Shown here: in pieces, positions 17,719-26,602 of the stretch | How positions within the stretch are numbered: the stretch's first letter is position 1 | How the letters are laid out: the number at the start of each line of letters is the position of its first letter | Assembly (NCBI GenBank): GCA_947482115.1 | Contig: CANKII010000002.1 | Coordinates: forward strand, 186,001 to 250,000 | Length of the DNA: 64,000 nucleotides | Source of the DNA: Fibrobacterota bacterium | GTDB lineage: Bacteria > Fibrobacterota > Fibrobacteria > UBA11236 | Reading direction: 5' to 3' | Translations under genes and position numbers: made by a program | Notes under the pieces: model-generated | What the model saw: only the letters and a program-made list of their open reading frames with translations | The model's database searches: none | Told to the model about the DNA's origin: nothing

Positions 17719-17846
17719 GTGCTCTGAAGTTTTCAAGGAACCGGATAAGATAGTTTCGATCCGGCAGGACCCAAGTCTTTTTTCAAACAATGCAAGTCGT
17801 TTTCAGTAAAGAAAATAGCCCGAAATTTGGAGTGGAAACTTTTCCC

Positions 17847-17895
17847 CTCTCATTCACACTTTATCCCCTTGTTGCAAACGATATGTGGGGATAAC
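17847..17895. promoter_or_regulatory. Cluster of DnaA-box-like motifs upstream of dnaA
   Basis: The dnaA-manA intergenic region holds TTTTCCCCT, TTTATCCCC and, on the other strand, TTATCCCCAC (plus strand GTGGGGATAA). These resemble the DnaA box TTATCCACA but have CC where the box has CA. They may be variant DnaA boxes controlling dnaA or forming part of an origin. No AT-rich unwinding element is obvious, so an origin is not claimed. Confidence 0.35.
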
Positions 17896-17906
17896 TTTCC
17901 AAAAGT

Positions 17907-18974
17907 ATGACCGGTTCACCCTTGCCACCCTTAAAATTTAAACCCGTACTTTTGCCGAAGCCTTGGGGCGGAAATGCCTTATGGAAAGTGTTGGGCAAAG
18001 GCGAAGTTGGCGACAAGAATATGGGCGAATCTTGGGAATTGTCAGATAGAGACGAAGCTTCCACTGTGGTAAAAGGTGGAGCCTTCGACGGAACGAGTTT
18101 CAGTGCCATTTTGTCCGGACATTCACGTGAATTGTCTGGAAAACTCCTGTCCGCATTTCCCCTTTTGTACAAGTTTATTTGCGCCCGGGAAAAACTCTCC
18201 GTTCAGGTTCATCCCGGAGCGAATTCACCTTTGGGAGAGGCCAAGACCGAGTGTTGGTATGTGGTCGACGCGGAACCCGGTGCCGAATTGATTGTGGGCG
18301 TTGCTCCGCAAGGGCGGAATCGGGAGGAAACTCTGGCTTTGCTCAAATCCTCCCGCTGCGAAGAAGTATTGCGGCGTTGGCCGGCGCGCAAAGGCGACGT
18401 GTTTTTTATTCCAGCGGGCACGGTGCATGCTATTACCGAAGGACTTTTGCTTTACGAGGTTCAACAAAATTCCGACACGACTTTCCGGCTTTACGATTGG
18501 GGACGCGTTGATTCGCAAGGCAAATCACGGACGCTGCATTTGGAAGAAGCCTCAGAAGTGGCGGATATTGAGCAGCGCGAAGGTTACAACATCCAGTCCG
18601 TACAGGTAAACCGGGAATCGCACACAGAAGATTATTTGGTCGCCTGCCCTTATTTTGCGTTGGTAAAATGGCATGATTTCCAGAGCCGTGCAAGTTTGGT
18701 GACACGAGGAAAATTCCGGGTGCTTAGCGTTGTGGTCGGTTCGTTTAAACTGATGTGGGATAGCGGAGAATCCATGTCGTTGAATTTGGGGGATACCGTT
18801 TTGATTCCCGCCTCCTTGGAATCCGTTCAATTGGAATCTCATTCTCCGGATTCGGAATTCATCCTGAGTTGGGTGCCGGATATGGAGGATGAGATTCGCG
18901 TACCGTTGAAGCAGGCAGGGTTCGAAGATGTTGCAATAAAGGCGTTATCCGGACCGGTCGGAATCCGGCTTTAG
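17907..18974 (+). CDS. manA: Class I mannose-6-phosphate isomerase
   Basis: Interconverts mannose-6-phosphate and fructose-6-phosphate. It has the type I phosphomannose isomerase blocks: LLPKPWGG near the N-terminus, the zinc-ligand segment LSVQVHPG, KTECWYVVDAEPGA, then GDVFFIPAGTVHAI and EVQQNSDTTFRLYDWGR. Length (355 aa) matches the shorter bacterial form. It is transcribed divergently from dnaA and ends at a strong terminator. Confidence 0.92.
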   Translation: MTGSPLPPLKFKPVLLPKPWGGNALWKVLGKGEVGDKNMGESWELSDRDEASTVVKGGAFDGTSFSAILSGHSRELSGKLLSAFPLLYKFICAREKLSVQVHPGANSPLGEAKTECWYVVDAEPGAELIVGVAPQGRNREETLALLKSSRCEEVLRRWPARKGDVFFIPAGTVHAITEGLLLYEVQQNSDTTFRLYDWGRVDSQGKSRTLHLEEASEVADIEQREGYNIQSVQVNRESHTEDYLVACPYFALVKWHDFQSRASLVTRGKFRVLSVVVGSFKLMWDSGESMSLNLGDTVLIPASLESVQLESHSPDSEFILSWVPDMEDEIRVPLKQAGFEDVAIKALSGPVGIRL

Positions 18975-18989
18975 GCTTTTTTCGAAGCA

Positions 18990-19023
18990 ACAAAAAACCC
19001 GCCTTTTCAGGCGGGTTTTTTGT
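18990..19023. terminator. Bidirectional rho-independent terminator
   Basis: ACAAAAAACCCGCC pairs with GGCGGGTTTTTTGT around loop TTTTCA; T runs are present in both directions, serving manA (+) and the barrel gene at 19045 (-). Confidence 0.92.
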
Positions 19024-19044
19024 TCAATCAAACTTCTGGAAAGA

Positions 19045-19518
19045 TTACCAGAGAATTTTGAAGCTGGCACCGCCTACGATGCTGATGCCGGAACCCACGG
19101 TGTTAATCTGAAAATCGGGAGCCAGGGGAATGTTCAAACCAAAGCGTGTGGACAGCAGGATCCGATCCAGCAAAGTTACTTCGGGTTGCAAACCGCCAAA
19201 CAATGCGAATCCGACGTTTTTGGTCTTTTGCGGCAGTTTGGTGAAAATAACGCCAGCGGCGAAATTATTGTCCACGGGACCCCAGTGCTGGAGCTTGCCG
19301 AGATAGAATCCCGAAACGCCCAAAGCAAGTTTGGTGTCGGGAGCTGCTGCGTCATTGTACATGATGGCGCCGCCGACATCGAGAGCGGCGTTTTGGTTGA
19401 GACCAATGCGCGCCACAATGTGGTTCAGATTGGCATCATAGCCCACGCCTTTAAGGCCTTGGGCATTGGCACTTACTGCCAATCCTAATGCGGCGGCGAA
19501 CAGTGTGAGTTTTTTCAT
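19045..19518 (-). CDS. Small secreted beta-barrel-like protein, hypothetical
   Basis: Start ATG 19518 is set by AAAGGAG and gives signal peptide MKKLTLFAAALGLAVSANA. The mature ~138 residues are a run of short amphipathic strands (ALDVGGAIMY, LALGVSGFYLG, NFAAGVIFT, NVGFALFGGL) ending in an aromatic residue (FKILW), as in small outer-membrane barrels of the OmpW/OmpX type. Function unknown. Confidence 0.7.
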   Translation of the reverse strand: MKKLTLFAAALGLAVSANAQGLKGVGYDANLNHIVARIGLNQNAALDVGGAIMYNDAAAPDTKLALGVSGFYLGKLQHWGPVDNNFAAGVIFTKLPQKTKNVGFALFGGLQPEVTLLDRILLSTRFGLNIPLAPDFQINTVGSGISIVGGASFKILW

Positions 19519-19582
19519 GAATACTCCTTTGAGGGGGTGTGGTGTGTGAGACAAGGTTTTTTACAGGGTTTGCACGTTGCTA

Positions 19583-20470
19583 TCAGGGATTAAAGTGGCT
19601 TTCCGCGACATTGGACGAGGCCGCATTGAAAGTTCCCTCTGCGGGGGTGGACGAGGCCGCATTGAAAGTTTCCTCCGCGGTATGGGACGAAGATGCGCTA
19701 AAGCTGCCGCCGGCGGTATGGGACGAAGATGCGTTGAAAGTTGTTTGGAAAGTAGTTTGAAGAAGGTTGCCCAAGAGGGTGCCGCCACCAGCTCCGCAAA
19801 TGCATGTGTTTAGATCCGAGTTGGTGAATAAATTGAGGGGATCCTGTTCTTCGCTTATATCAATACCACTGCCTACCGCGCAGGTTGTCAATTTCGCAAC
19901 CGAAGCTGGGGGATTGGCATCACAGTCATGGCATGACATCAGATCCGTTAAAATGCTTATGAAACCCGGGCATATTCCAAGCGCCTGAAAACAGGGGGTC
20001 AAAGCCGAAATGTCCTCCGCATGGTCAAGGGATGCGCAAGCAGCGGGCAGCCCTGTAACGGACGATCCACCAGTCGTTCCACCGCCCGTGGTGCCACCCG
20101 TTCCGGATCCTAGGCAAGAGGTGTATTGTGCATTACAAGTTTGTGCTTGGGTTGCATAGGTGGTCCCACAGGCAGCCGACGCCGTACCATTACCTGCGTT
20201 GGCGGTAAGGCAACTGGTGTATGTTGTCGCTGCAGCCGAGCTACAGGAGGTAAGGGTAGTAGCGCAATCCTGAGTTTTTGCAACGGACGCAGCTTTTGCA
20301 AGCACAACAGATTTTTGCGCCGCTGTAATTTTATTCACGAAGGAAGTCGATGCATTGAAACTGCTGCTATTACGTGCCGCGTTTTCAGAGTTGTTATCCA
20401 CCTGAAAACATCCCCAGACCAACAAACAGGCTGCGGCCGGAAGGAGTTTAAGTCCGATGCTCTTTTTCAT
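19583..20470 (-). CDS. Cys-rich lipoprotein with C-terminal 12-residue repeats
   Basis: Start ATG 20470 gives lipoprotein signal KLLPAAACLLVWGCFQ. The middle is rich in Cys/Ala/Thr with recurring C-x(6)-C-like spacing (DCATTLTSCSS, TYTSCLTAN, TCNAQYTSCLG) and a Gly/Thr linker. The C-terminus carries four 12-residue repeats of the form FNASSSHTAxGS, encoded by 36-bp tandem repeats at 19595-19738. No family recognised. It is probably surface-exposed or periplasmic. Confidence 0.65.
   Translation of the reverse strand: MKKSIGLKLLPAAACLLVWGCFQVDNNSENAARNSSSFNASTSFVNKITAAQKSVVLAKAASVAKTQDCATTLTSCSSAAATTYTSCLTANAGNGTASAACGTTYATQAQTCNAQYTSCLGSGTGGTTGGGTTGGSSVTGLPAACASLDHAEDISALTPCFQALGICPGFISILTDLMSCHDCDANPPASVAKLTTCAVGSGIDISEEQDPLNLFTNSDLNTCICGAGGGTLLGNLLQTTFQTTFNASSSHTAGGSFSASSSHTAEETFNAASSTPAEGTFNAASSNVAESHFNP
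19595..19738. repeat. Four 36-bp in-frame tandem repeats
   Basis: Each unit encodes F-[NS]-A-[SA]-S-S-x-x-A-[EG]-x-x at the C-terminus of the lipoprotein gene. The units are similar but not identical and could change number by slippage. Confidence 0.8.
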
Positions 20471-20629
20471 GGGTAAAGTCCCTTTCTTTTCGTTTTTACG
20501 CTCGAAATATTTCAGAAACAACAAGACAGCAAAAATGTCGTATCAAGAAAGATAACGCAATTGGAAAAAAATGGAAGGACAAAGTTTTTGTTTTCATAAC
20601 CTGTTTTCAATAAAAGAGATAGCCGGATT

Positions 20630-21880
20630 TTATGCGGCCGCCCATTCATCCGAAGTGAACTGTAATTCGATTGGAGGTCCGGCCTGTTCGATTCTGGGCA
20701 AGGCACGAATCGCATCCACATAATTTTCCGAGACAAAAAATTCCTCGAGTTTCAGGGTATTTCGAATGCGAAGCACTGAAGCGTTGCCCAAGGATTCTGA
20801 CCGGCCTCGGCGGGCATAACGCAAGGCTTCTTCCAGTGCTTCCCTCGGGTTGGCACATACGATGGGAATACGCCCGCGTTCGATGTTTCCCGTTGTCAGG
20901 ACATTGCGTCCGGTCTTTTCAAAATCAATTGCCGCCAATGCTTCTTTGGTGGTGAAATCCGCAAGGCCTATCCCCAGCGCATTACCGTGGGTGGCAGCGG
21001 TGAGTCGCAATACCGCCAATGATTTTATGCGCGGAGATTCCAGTTCCGGTTCTCCGCGAATCCGCATGCGGCCAATTACATGGGTGTCCATGCCGGTTCC
21101 GCTGATGTCCTTGCCCATTTCATCGACGATTACCACATCCCAATCCGGAAGCGGCAGGGAAGGCATCAAGCCCCGCGCCAAAGCGAGCAATTCTTTTTCA
21201 CCCGCTTCCATATCTGTCTTGTCCAAACCGCGTATGGCCACGGGATTTTGCAAGGCATCTTCGACAATACCAAAGCCCGCGAGGAAGTTGGATTTCTCCA
21301 GCAAGTAGCGTGCGACCTTGGGCATATTTTCACGCAAACTGCGCGGGCCTCCGGCGTGCAACAACGAGGCGGCCTTTTCCTTGCCCAAGCCGATGGCCAG
21401 CATTTTATGCAAACCACTTTCCAATTCACCGGTAAAACTGGTATGCGGCTTAATCCGGTTCAGAAGAATGACGCCATCCGCGCCTGCGGCAAATTCATCC
21501 TGATAGGCGGGAAGGTTTTCAGATGTGTTTCCAATCAACACCGTATTCATGGTGGCTCGAATGGGGCACCCGGCACTGGAGTCTGTGATTCCCAAATCCC
21601 GCAGTACTTCAACCTGTCCCTCGGCCGTTGCATTTCCATGACTTCCCATGGCGGGAACGATGAAGGGATGGGCGCCGCTTTCGTGGAGGAGGGCCGCTAC
21701 AGTTTTCACCATTAGGGGAAGATGGCGGATTCCACGACTGCCGATACCCAGCGCAATATTTTTTCCTGCCACGTTGTTTGCAAGATTCAGCTTTTGCCAT
21801 TCAGTGCGCAAGGTGTTTTCCACATCCACCGGAGGGAGGGATTGCAGGCTGCGCCGGAAATGAACAAAGCGGGGGAGCAT
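20630..21880 (-). CDS. LarA-like (DUF2088) nickel-pincer-type isomerase family protein
   Basis: The protein resembles the lactate racemase LarA/DUF2088 superfamily: GIGSRGIRHLPLMVKTVAA near the N-terminus, FIVPAMGSHGNATAEGQ, and RIKPHTSFTGELESGLHKMLAIGLGK, whose His and Lys residues correspond to LarA catalytic and cofactor positions. Start ATG 21880 (MLPRFVHF) is preferred over the tracked upstream start. No larB, larC or larE pincer-cofactor genes are in the window. Probably a 2-hydroxyacid or sugar-acid epimerase or racemase; substrate unknown. Confidence 0.7.
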   Translation of the reverse strand: MLPRFVHFRRSLQSLPPVDVENTLRTEWQKLNLANNVAGKNIALGIGSRGIRHLPLMVKTVAALLHESGAHPFIVPAMGSHGNATAEGQVEVLRDLGITDSSAGCPIRATMNTVLIGNTSENLPAYQDEFAAGADGVILLNRIKPHTSFTGELESGLHKMLAIGLGKEKAASLLHAGGPRSLRENMPKVARYLLEKSNFLAGFGIVEDALQNPVAIRGLDKTDMEAGEKELLALARGLMPSLPLPDWDVVIVDEMGKDISGTGMDTHVIGRMRIRGEPELESPRIKSLAVLRLTAATHGNALGIGLADFTTKEALAAIDFEKTGRNVLTTGNIERGRIPIVCANPREALEEALRYARRGRSESLGNASVLRIRNTLKLEEFFVSENYVDAIRALPRIEQAGPPIELQFTSDEWAAA

Positions 21881-21921
21881 GGGTGGAATTCTACTTTTTC
21901 CACATCCAAAGGAAATCATTC

Positions 21922-22236
21922 ATGCAAAACTTTGAAAATCGATTGTGGGCGACCTCCGTGCAACTTGCAGGGGAAGCGGGCATGGAGTTTACCGTCCCTT
22001 GTTCCCGGAATGTGCAGGACCTATTGGCAGCGGGTGTGAAAGACATGTTGCGTGAGAAGCGGGTTTCCGAGGAAGATCTGGAACAGGCGGATGCGAGTCT
22101 TTCCCGGTTGGTTGGAGAGATGGTACGCGTCACACGGCAGCTGGGTTCGAACGCCTTGTCGGGTGAAAAAATCAAAATTCGGGAAGGCGCTTTGGTGCAG
22201 GCCAAGGAACTCTGTCCCCTTTGGCCATTCGGATAA
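21922..22236 (+). CDS. Hypothetical small protein
   Basis: 104 residues from ATG 21922, preceded by AAAGGAAA. Predicted mixed alpha/beta N-terminus and a helical middle rich in charged residues (DMLREKRVSEEDLEQADASLSRLVGEMVRV). No signal peptide or membrane segment and no family recognised. Divergent from the LarA-like gene; ends 2 bp from the convergent glgB stop. Confidence 0.6.
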   Translation: MQNFENRLWATSVQLAGEAGMEFTVPCSRNVQDLLAAGVKDMLREKRVSEEDLEQADASLSRLVGEMVRVTRQLGSNALSGEKIKIREGALVQAKELCPLWPFG

Positions 22237-22238
22237 GA

Positions 22239-24467
22239 TTATTCCGGTGTCAGCCGCATATACAATGCGGCTAAAGGCGGTAAAGACAATTCCAGTGAAT
22301 GCGGAAAGCGGTGCATGGGAACGGGCTCGGCATTCCGCCCGCCAAGATTTCCCACATTACCGCCGCCATAAGTTTCCGAATCGGTGTTAAGAATTTCCTC
22401 GTAATGTCCCGGTGAGGGAACGCCGATGCGATATCCGTGTTGCGGGACCGCGCTGAAATTGAACACGCAAACCACAATTTCGCGTCGTGAATCTTTTCCA
22501 TTTGTCTTTGAACGCCGCAAAAATGAGATGATGTTTTTGTCGCGATCCCGGAAATCAATCCACTGGAACCCCTCATAGGCCGAATCCAGTTCATGCAAGG
22601 CGCGTTCATTGCGGTAGAGATGATTCAAGTCGCGCATCATGGCCTGCAAGCCTCGATGCATTTCGCCGCCGGAAGATTCCAGCAAATGCCAGTCGAGTTG
22701 GCCTTTCACATTCCACTCGGATAACTGCCCAAATTCCAAGCCCATGAAGTGCAATTTTTTTCCGGGATGGGCGTACATGTATGCGAATGTGGTGCGGACA
22801 TTCGCGAACTTCTGCCAGAAGTCCCCGGGCATTTTATTGGGCAATGATCCTTTTCCATGCACGACTTCGTCGTGGGAAAGGACCAACATGAAACGTTCGC
22901 TAAACGCATAGGACATTTCAAAGGTGAGCAAGTCCTGATGATAATGCCGGAACAACGGATCCTTGGCGAGATAGGAAAGGAAGTCGTGCATCCAACCCAG
23001 ATTCCACTTGTATTGGAAACCTAGGCCATTCTTGTCCAGGGGATGGGTCACACCGGGAAAGGAGGAACTCTCCTCGGCGAGGATCAGACGATTAGGGCAG
23101 CGCTCAGCTACGACCGCATTGAGATGTTTGAGAAATTCCACCGCTGCACGATTGACGTTGCTGCCATCGGCCTCCGGTTCCCATTCCCCATGACGCCGTG
23201 CATAATCGAGGTACAACATGGAAGCCACGGCATCGACGCGCAAACCGTCGGCATGAAATTCCTCCAGCCAATACAGGGCGTTGGCGATGAGAAAGCCCGA
23301 CACTTCGTTGCGGCCATAATTGAAAATGCGTGTGCCCCATTCCGGGTGCTGGCCTTTGCGGGGATCCTGATGCGCATAAAGCTGGGTGCCATCGAAAGCA
23401 TCCAGACCATGAAGATCGGATGGGAAATGCGCAGGGACCCAGTCGAGGATGACGCCGATTCCGGCGTTGTGGCAGGTTTCGATGAATGTCTTGAGTGCTT
23501 CGGGGGTTCCATAGCGCCGTGTGGGTGAATAATATCCCGTAACCTGATAACCCCACGATTCATCCAAAGGGTGTTCCTGGATGGGCATTAATTCGAGGTG
23601 TGTATAGCCCATGTCGCGGACATAGGGAACCAACTCGGCGGCCAATTCGACATAGGTTGGGAAATCATTTCCGTTGTCCCTGTGCTTCCACGATCCCGGA
23701 TGGACTTCGTATACACAGACCGGGGCCGAATCCGATTGGACTTGATGTCTTGTGGATTCCCACGCTTGATCTTTCCACACATGGGGCGTCGGATCGGTAA
23801 TGACGCCCGCGGTTCGGGGTCTTAATTCAGTTTCTCGCGCTACGGGATCCATTTTTTCAATAGACTCCCCATTCGATGTCTGAATCAGGAACTTGTAACT
23901 CGCATGGGGATGCACGTTCGGTGCGAAGATCTCCCAGACGCCGGAGACGCCCGACTTTCGCATCATGTGGCTGCGGTTATTCCAGGCGTTGAAGTCCCCA
24001 ATGACGGCAACACCCTGTGCATTGGGCGCCCACACGGCGAAGTGTACGCCGGTAATCCCGCAATGCTCAATGAAATTCGCTCCCAATTTTTCCCACAGGC
24101 GATAATGCAGGCCGCGATTGAAAAGATGAAGATCATAATCTCCGAGTACTGGAGGGAACGCATAAGGATCGCGGTAATCCACGCTCTCACCGGAATACAG
24201 ATTCGCGTGCACACGATAGACCAGATTCTCCTGGGGATTTGGAAGCAGCGCTTCGAAACAACCCGTTCCGGAGTTGTTGATGCAAGGCGTAACTCCTCCA
24301 TCATGCTCGATTTCGACGGAGCGAAAACTTGGATTAAATATGCGGACGAGTCCCGAGGTTTTGCCCTGATCTACTGTGCGGTGATAGCCAAGCTTTTCAA
24401 AAGGATCGGCGAGCCTGCCGCTTTCCAGAGAGCTGAGTTCGTGAGGAGGGATAAGGCAGTCGGACAT
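22239..24467 (-). CDS. glgB: 1,4-alpha-glucan branching enzyme GlgB
   Basis: Full-length 742-residue GH13 enzyme that introduces alpha-1,6 branches into glycogen. An N-terminal CBM48-type region (GVHFAVWAPNAQGVAVIGDFNAW) precedes the catalytic barrel. Conserved regions are GVILDWVPAHFP, nucleophile Asp in LRVDAVASMLYLDY, general acid Glu in LILAEESSSFPG, and LVLSHDEVVHGKGSL. A C-terminal beta domain follows. No other glycogen genes are adjacent. Confidence 0.95.
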   Translation of the reverse strand: MSDCLIPPHELSSLESGRLADPFEKLGYHRTVDQGKTSGLVRIFNPSFRSVEIEHDGGVTPCINNSGTGCFEALLPNPQENLVYRVHANLYSGESVDYRDPYAFPPVLGDYDLHLFNRGLHYRLWEKLGANFIEHCGITGVHFAVWAPNAQGVAVIGDFNAWNNRSHMMRKSGVSGVWEIFAPNVHPHASYKFLIQTSNGESIEKMDPVARETELRPRTAGVITDPTPHVWKDQAWESTRHQVQSDSAPVCVYEVHPGSWKHRDNGNDFPTYVELAAELVPYVRDMGYTHLELMPIQEHPLDESWGYQVTGYYSPTRRYGTPEALKTFIETCHNAGIGVILDWVPAHFPSDLHGLDAFDGTQLYAHQDPRKGQHPEWGTRIFNYGRNEVSGFLIANALYWLEEFHADGLRVDAVASMLYLDYARRHGEWEPEADGSNVNRAAVEFLKHLNAVVAERCPNRLILAEESSSFPGVTHPLDKNGLGFQYKWNLGWMHDFLSYLAKDPLFRHYHQDLLTFEMSYAFSERFMLVLSHDEVVHGKGSLPNKMPGDFWQKFANVRTTFAYMYAHPGKKLHFMGLEFGQLSEWNVKGQLDWHLLESSGGEMHRGLQAMMRDLNHLYRNERALHELDSAYEGFQWIDFRDRDKNIISFLRRSKTNGKDSRREIVVCVFNFSAVPQHGYRIGVPSPGHYEEILNTDSETYGGGNVGNLGGRNAEPVPMHRFPHSLELSLPPLAALYMRLTPE

Positions 24468-24528
24468 GGATGACTACAAGGTATTTGCGTACGGGGATAA
24501 AATCATGGAATAAATGGGTTATAAAACA

Positions 24529-24576
24529 GGAAACCCCGCCGGGAGGCGGGGTTTCCATACGCCCAAGGCGTTTTTT
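24529..24576. terminator. Terminator hairpins downstream of tRNA-Asp
   Basis: A 12-bp GC-rich stem GGAAACCCCGCC / GGCGGGGTTTCC (24529-24556) is followed on the minus strand by TGTTTTAT, fitting termination of the minus-strand tRNA unit. A second small hairpin CGCC-CAA-GGCG with TTTTTT lies on the plus strand at 24560-24576. Confidence 0.75.
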
Positions 24577-24578
24577 AA

Positions 24579-24655
24579 TGGCGGAATGGACGGGACTTGA
24601 ACCCGCAACCCCTAGCGTGACAGGCTAGTACTCTAACCAATTGAGCTACCACTCC
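24579..24655 (-). tRNA. tRNA-Asp (anticodon GTC)
   Basis: On the minus strand GGAGTGG pairs with CCATTCC, then discriminator G and encoded CCA. Anticodon stem CTAGC/GCTAG has loop CTGTCAC, giving GTC. The T arm GCGGG-TTCAAGT-CCCGT is intact. 77 nt. Confidence 0.95.
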
Positions 24656-24662
24656 GGAAAAT

Positions 24663-24739
24663 TGGTGGGCGTTGTAAGATTTGAACTTACGGCCTCCTGC
24701 ATGTAAAGCAGATGCTCTAACCAACTGAGCTAAACGCCC
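24663..24739 (-). tRNA. tRNA-Val (anticodon TAC)
   Basis: Acceptor GGGCGTT/AACGCCC with discriminator A and encoded CCA. The anticodon loop TTTACAT gives TAC. It lies 7 bp upstream of tRNA-Asp on the same strand, probably one transcript. Confidence 0.95.
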
Positions 24740-24754
24740 TTTTGTGTGATTCCG

Positions 24755-24949
24755 CTATTCCTTGTCCTTGCCCTTCCAGAGGCTCCACGGGAGAACCACC
24801 AGATAGGCAAAGAGCAGGACGAACGGGGCCACGTTCAGGGCCAGCTTGTTATTGGCCGGCTTGGCCCCCAAAAGAAAAAATCCCACAACAAGAAGAAGGA
24901 CGGCAAGTCCGACTCCCCAATAGTTCTTTTTGCTAAAGAAAGGTTGCAT
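24755..24949 (-). CDS. Small two-helix membrane protein
   Basis: 64 residues: MQPFFSKKNYWGVGL, then hydrophobic segment VGLAVLLLVVGFFLLGA, a short loop, a second segment APFVLLFAYLVVLPW, and basic tail KGKDKE. The layout resembles DUF3098-type proteins common in the FCB group (an F-x-K-K-N-Y start before two helices), but that match is tentative. It is immediately upstream of tRNA-Val on the same strand. Confidence 0.65.
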   Translation of the reverse strand: MQPFFSKKNYWGVGLAVLLLVVGFFLLGAKPANNKLALNVAPFVLLFAYLVVLPWSLWKGKDKE

Positions 24950-25099
24950 ACCGTGACCGTTTTTCGAGATACCCGCCTTCCCTTTATTGGGATGACGGAA
25001 CGCCCAAAACAGGGGAGAAGATACGTTCTAGTCGAAAAGGGATCAAGGAAATTCGCGAGATTAGATGCGAAAAATCGAACTATTCAAGGAAATAACGGC

Positions 25100-26113
25100 T
25101 TAGCCCTTTACTCCGTCGCGTTCGTAGGCTTGAATAACCTCACGAACAAGTCTGTGCCGCACGATATCCTCCAAACCCAGCTCGATTTGCCCAATGCCTT
25201 CAATGCCAGCAAGGATGCTGCGGGCGTGGGTAAATCCGGATTTTTGACGGTCTAGGAGATCCACCTGACTTTCATCACCCGTGAGGACGGTTTTACTTCC
25301 CACACCGATGCGCGTGAGGAACATTTTCATTTGAGCCACGGTCGTATTCTGGGCCTCGTCGAGAATGATGAAGCTGCGTCCCAAGGTGCGGCCGCGCATG
25401 TAGGCCAGCGGGGCGATTTCCACAACATTCTCTTCGGAATATTCGCGCAATTTATCAGCGGAAATCATCACGCTAAGGGCGTCATATAAAGGTCGCATAT
25501 ACGGGGCGATCTTTTCACTGATCATGCCGGGCAAAAACCCCAGACTTTCACCGGATTCCACCGCCGGACGGCAGAGGATAATACGATCTACCAGCCTTTT
25601 TTCCAGAGCTTGCACGGCCATGGCAACAGCCAAAAATGTTTTTCCCGTCCCCGCAGGACCGGCAGCGAAGATCATGTCGTATTTCCGAACTACCTTAACA
25701 AATTGGGCCTGTCCCCGGGTTTTGGCCTGGATGGGATTTCCATACCGATCCATGAGAATAGGCTTTTCCAAGGCAGGAGCAGCACCACTTCCACTAGGAT
25801 CGGATCCGTTGGCGGGTTTGGAACTGTTCAACAAGTCTTCCAAGTAGAACTCCGGAATTTGCTGACCGGTTTTAATGGCCTGAGTCATGTGTTCCAAGGC
25901 AATACGGGCGCGGTGGGCGGTGGCTTCATCTTCGGCCTGGATGGTGATTCCAGGATTGCGGGTCAGGAGTTTGACCCCTAATGTCTGTTCGAGGCGGATG
26001 AAATTCTGTTCAGACTCCCCGCCAAGCCGCGTCTTTTCTTCGTCCGTAGCCGGAAGCGTCAGGGTAATCAAAGGCGCCAAGATTGTGAAAGGGGGGGAGA
26101 GTTCCTGCTCCAT
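25100..26113 (-). CDS. PhoH-family ATPase
   Basis: N-terminal KH-like region (~20-80), a linker, then the PhoH P-loop domain with Walker A GPAGTGKT (~152-159), LCRPAVESGESLGFLPG and Walker B SFIILDEAQNTT. Also present are TGDESQVDLL and the C-terminal RHRLVREVIQAYE. Length 337 aa matches PhoH-like proteins (YbeZ type), which act with YbeY in RNA metabolism; ybeY is not in the window. Confidence 0.93.
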   Translation of the reverse strand: MEQELSPPFTILAPLITLTLPATDEEKTRLGGESEQNFIRLEQTLGVKLLTRNPGITIQAEDEATAHRARIALEHMTQAIKTGQQIPEFYLEDLLNSSKPANGSDPSGSGAAPALEKPILMDRYGNPIQAKTRGQAQFVKVVRKYDMIFAAGPAGTGKTFLAVAMAVQALEKRLVDRIILCRPAVESGESLGFLPGMISEKIAPYMRPLYDALSVMISADKLREYSEENVVEIAPLAYMRGRTLGRSFIILDEAQNTTVAQMKMFLTRIGVGSKTVLTGDESQVDLLDRQKSGFTHARSILAGIEGIGQIELGLEDIVRHRLVREVIQAYERDGVKG

Positions 26114-26162
26114 GATTAAGAAGTATAAAAGATTTTTATCTTTTTCCCGTCTTTAAGCCATT

Positions 26163-26531
26163 ATGCAAGCGGATCTACGTTCCATCATCGATACAGTCAA
26201 AGGGGCTCTTGCAGGTCCTGAGCTTGTCCACGGATTCGTGGACTTGGCTTTTGTCGGTTCCGATCCCAACGAGGTGACCGACGACCTGAGCAATGTACTC
26301 CTTGTAACCAACCTGGTTCATACCCGGCTCATGGCTGTGGCCGAGGAAGTGGACATTGTGGCCATGCTGTTTACGAACAATCATAAGCCGACACAGAAGG
26401 TGATTGACCGTGCCCGCGAGTTGGAAATTGATTTGATTACGACCCACCTGTCGTTGGAAGAAGTCCACCGGTTGTTGAAGGCCGAATTCGGCTCCACACT
26501 GGAAATCAAGGCGCGTTTACAACCGCATTGA
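26163..26531 (+). CDS. DRTGG-like domain protein
   Basis: 122 residues, all in one small alpha/beta domain. The pattern VLLVTNLVHTRLMAVAEEVDIVAMLFTNNHKPTQKVIDRARELEIDLITT resembles the DRTGG ligand-binding-like domain found alone or in HPr kinase-type and CBS/phosphotransacetylase proteins. Function unknown. Divergent from phoH, convergent with yicC; an inverted-repeat element fills the gap downstream. Confidence 0.55.
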   Translation: MQADLRSIIDTVKGALAGPELVHGFVDLAFVGSDPNEVTDDLSNVLLVTNLVHTRLMAVAEEVDIVAMLFTNNHKPTQKVIDRARELEIDLITTHLSLEEVHRLLKAEFGSTLEIKARLQPH

Positions 26532-26600
26532 CCCTCACCCCATAATCCATTGTCTGTGAATTCGCCCCTCTCCCATTTTAAAGAATGGGAGAGGGGAATG
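26531..26600. repeat. Dispersed CCCTCACCCC element, copy 1
   Basis: Begins CCCTCACCCCATAATCC and ends in a hairpin CCCCTCTCCCAT / ATGGGAGAGGGG (26565-26596). The same ~65-bp sequence recurs at 41155-41222 with few changes. It lies between two convergent stops, so it may also terminate transcription. Confidence 0.8.
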
Positions 26601-26602
26601 TG

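Noticed and set aside
19583-19760. CRISPR-like array
   Set aside because: Repeats are in frame, unevenly conserved and lack spacers; they encode a protein repeat.
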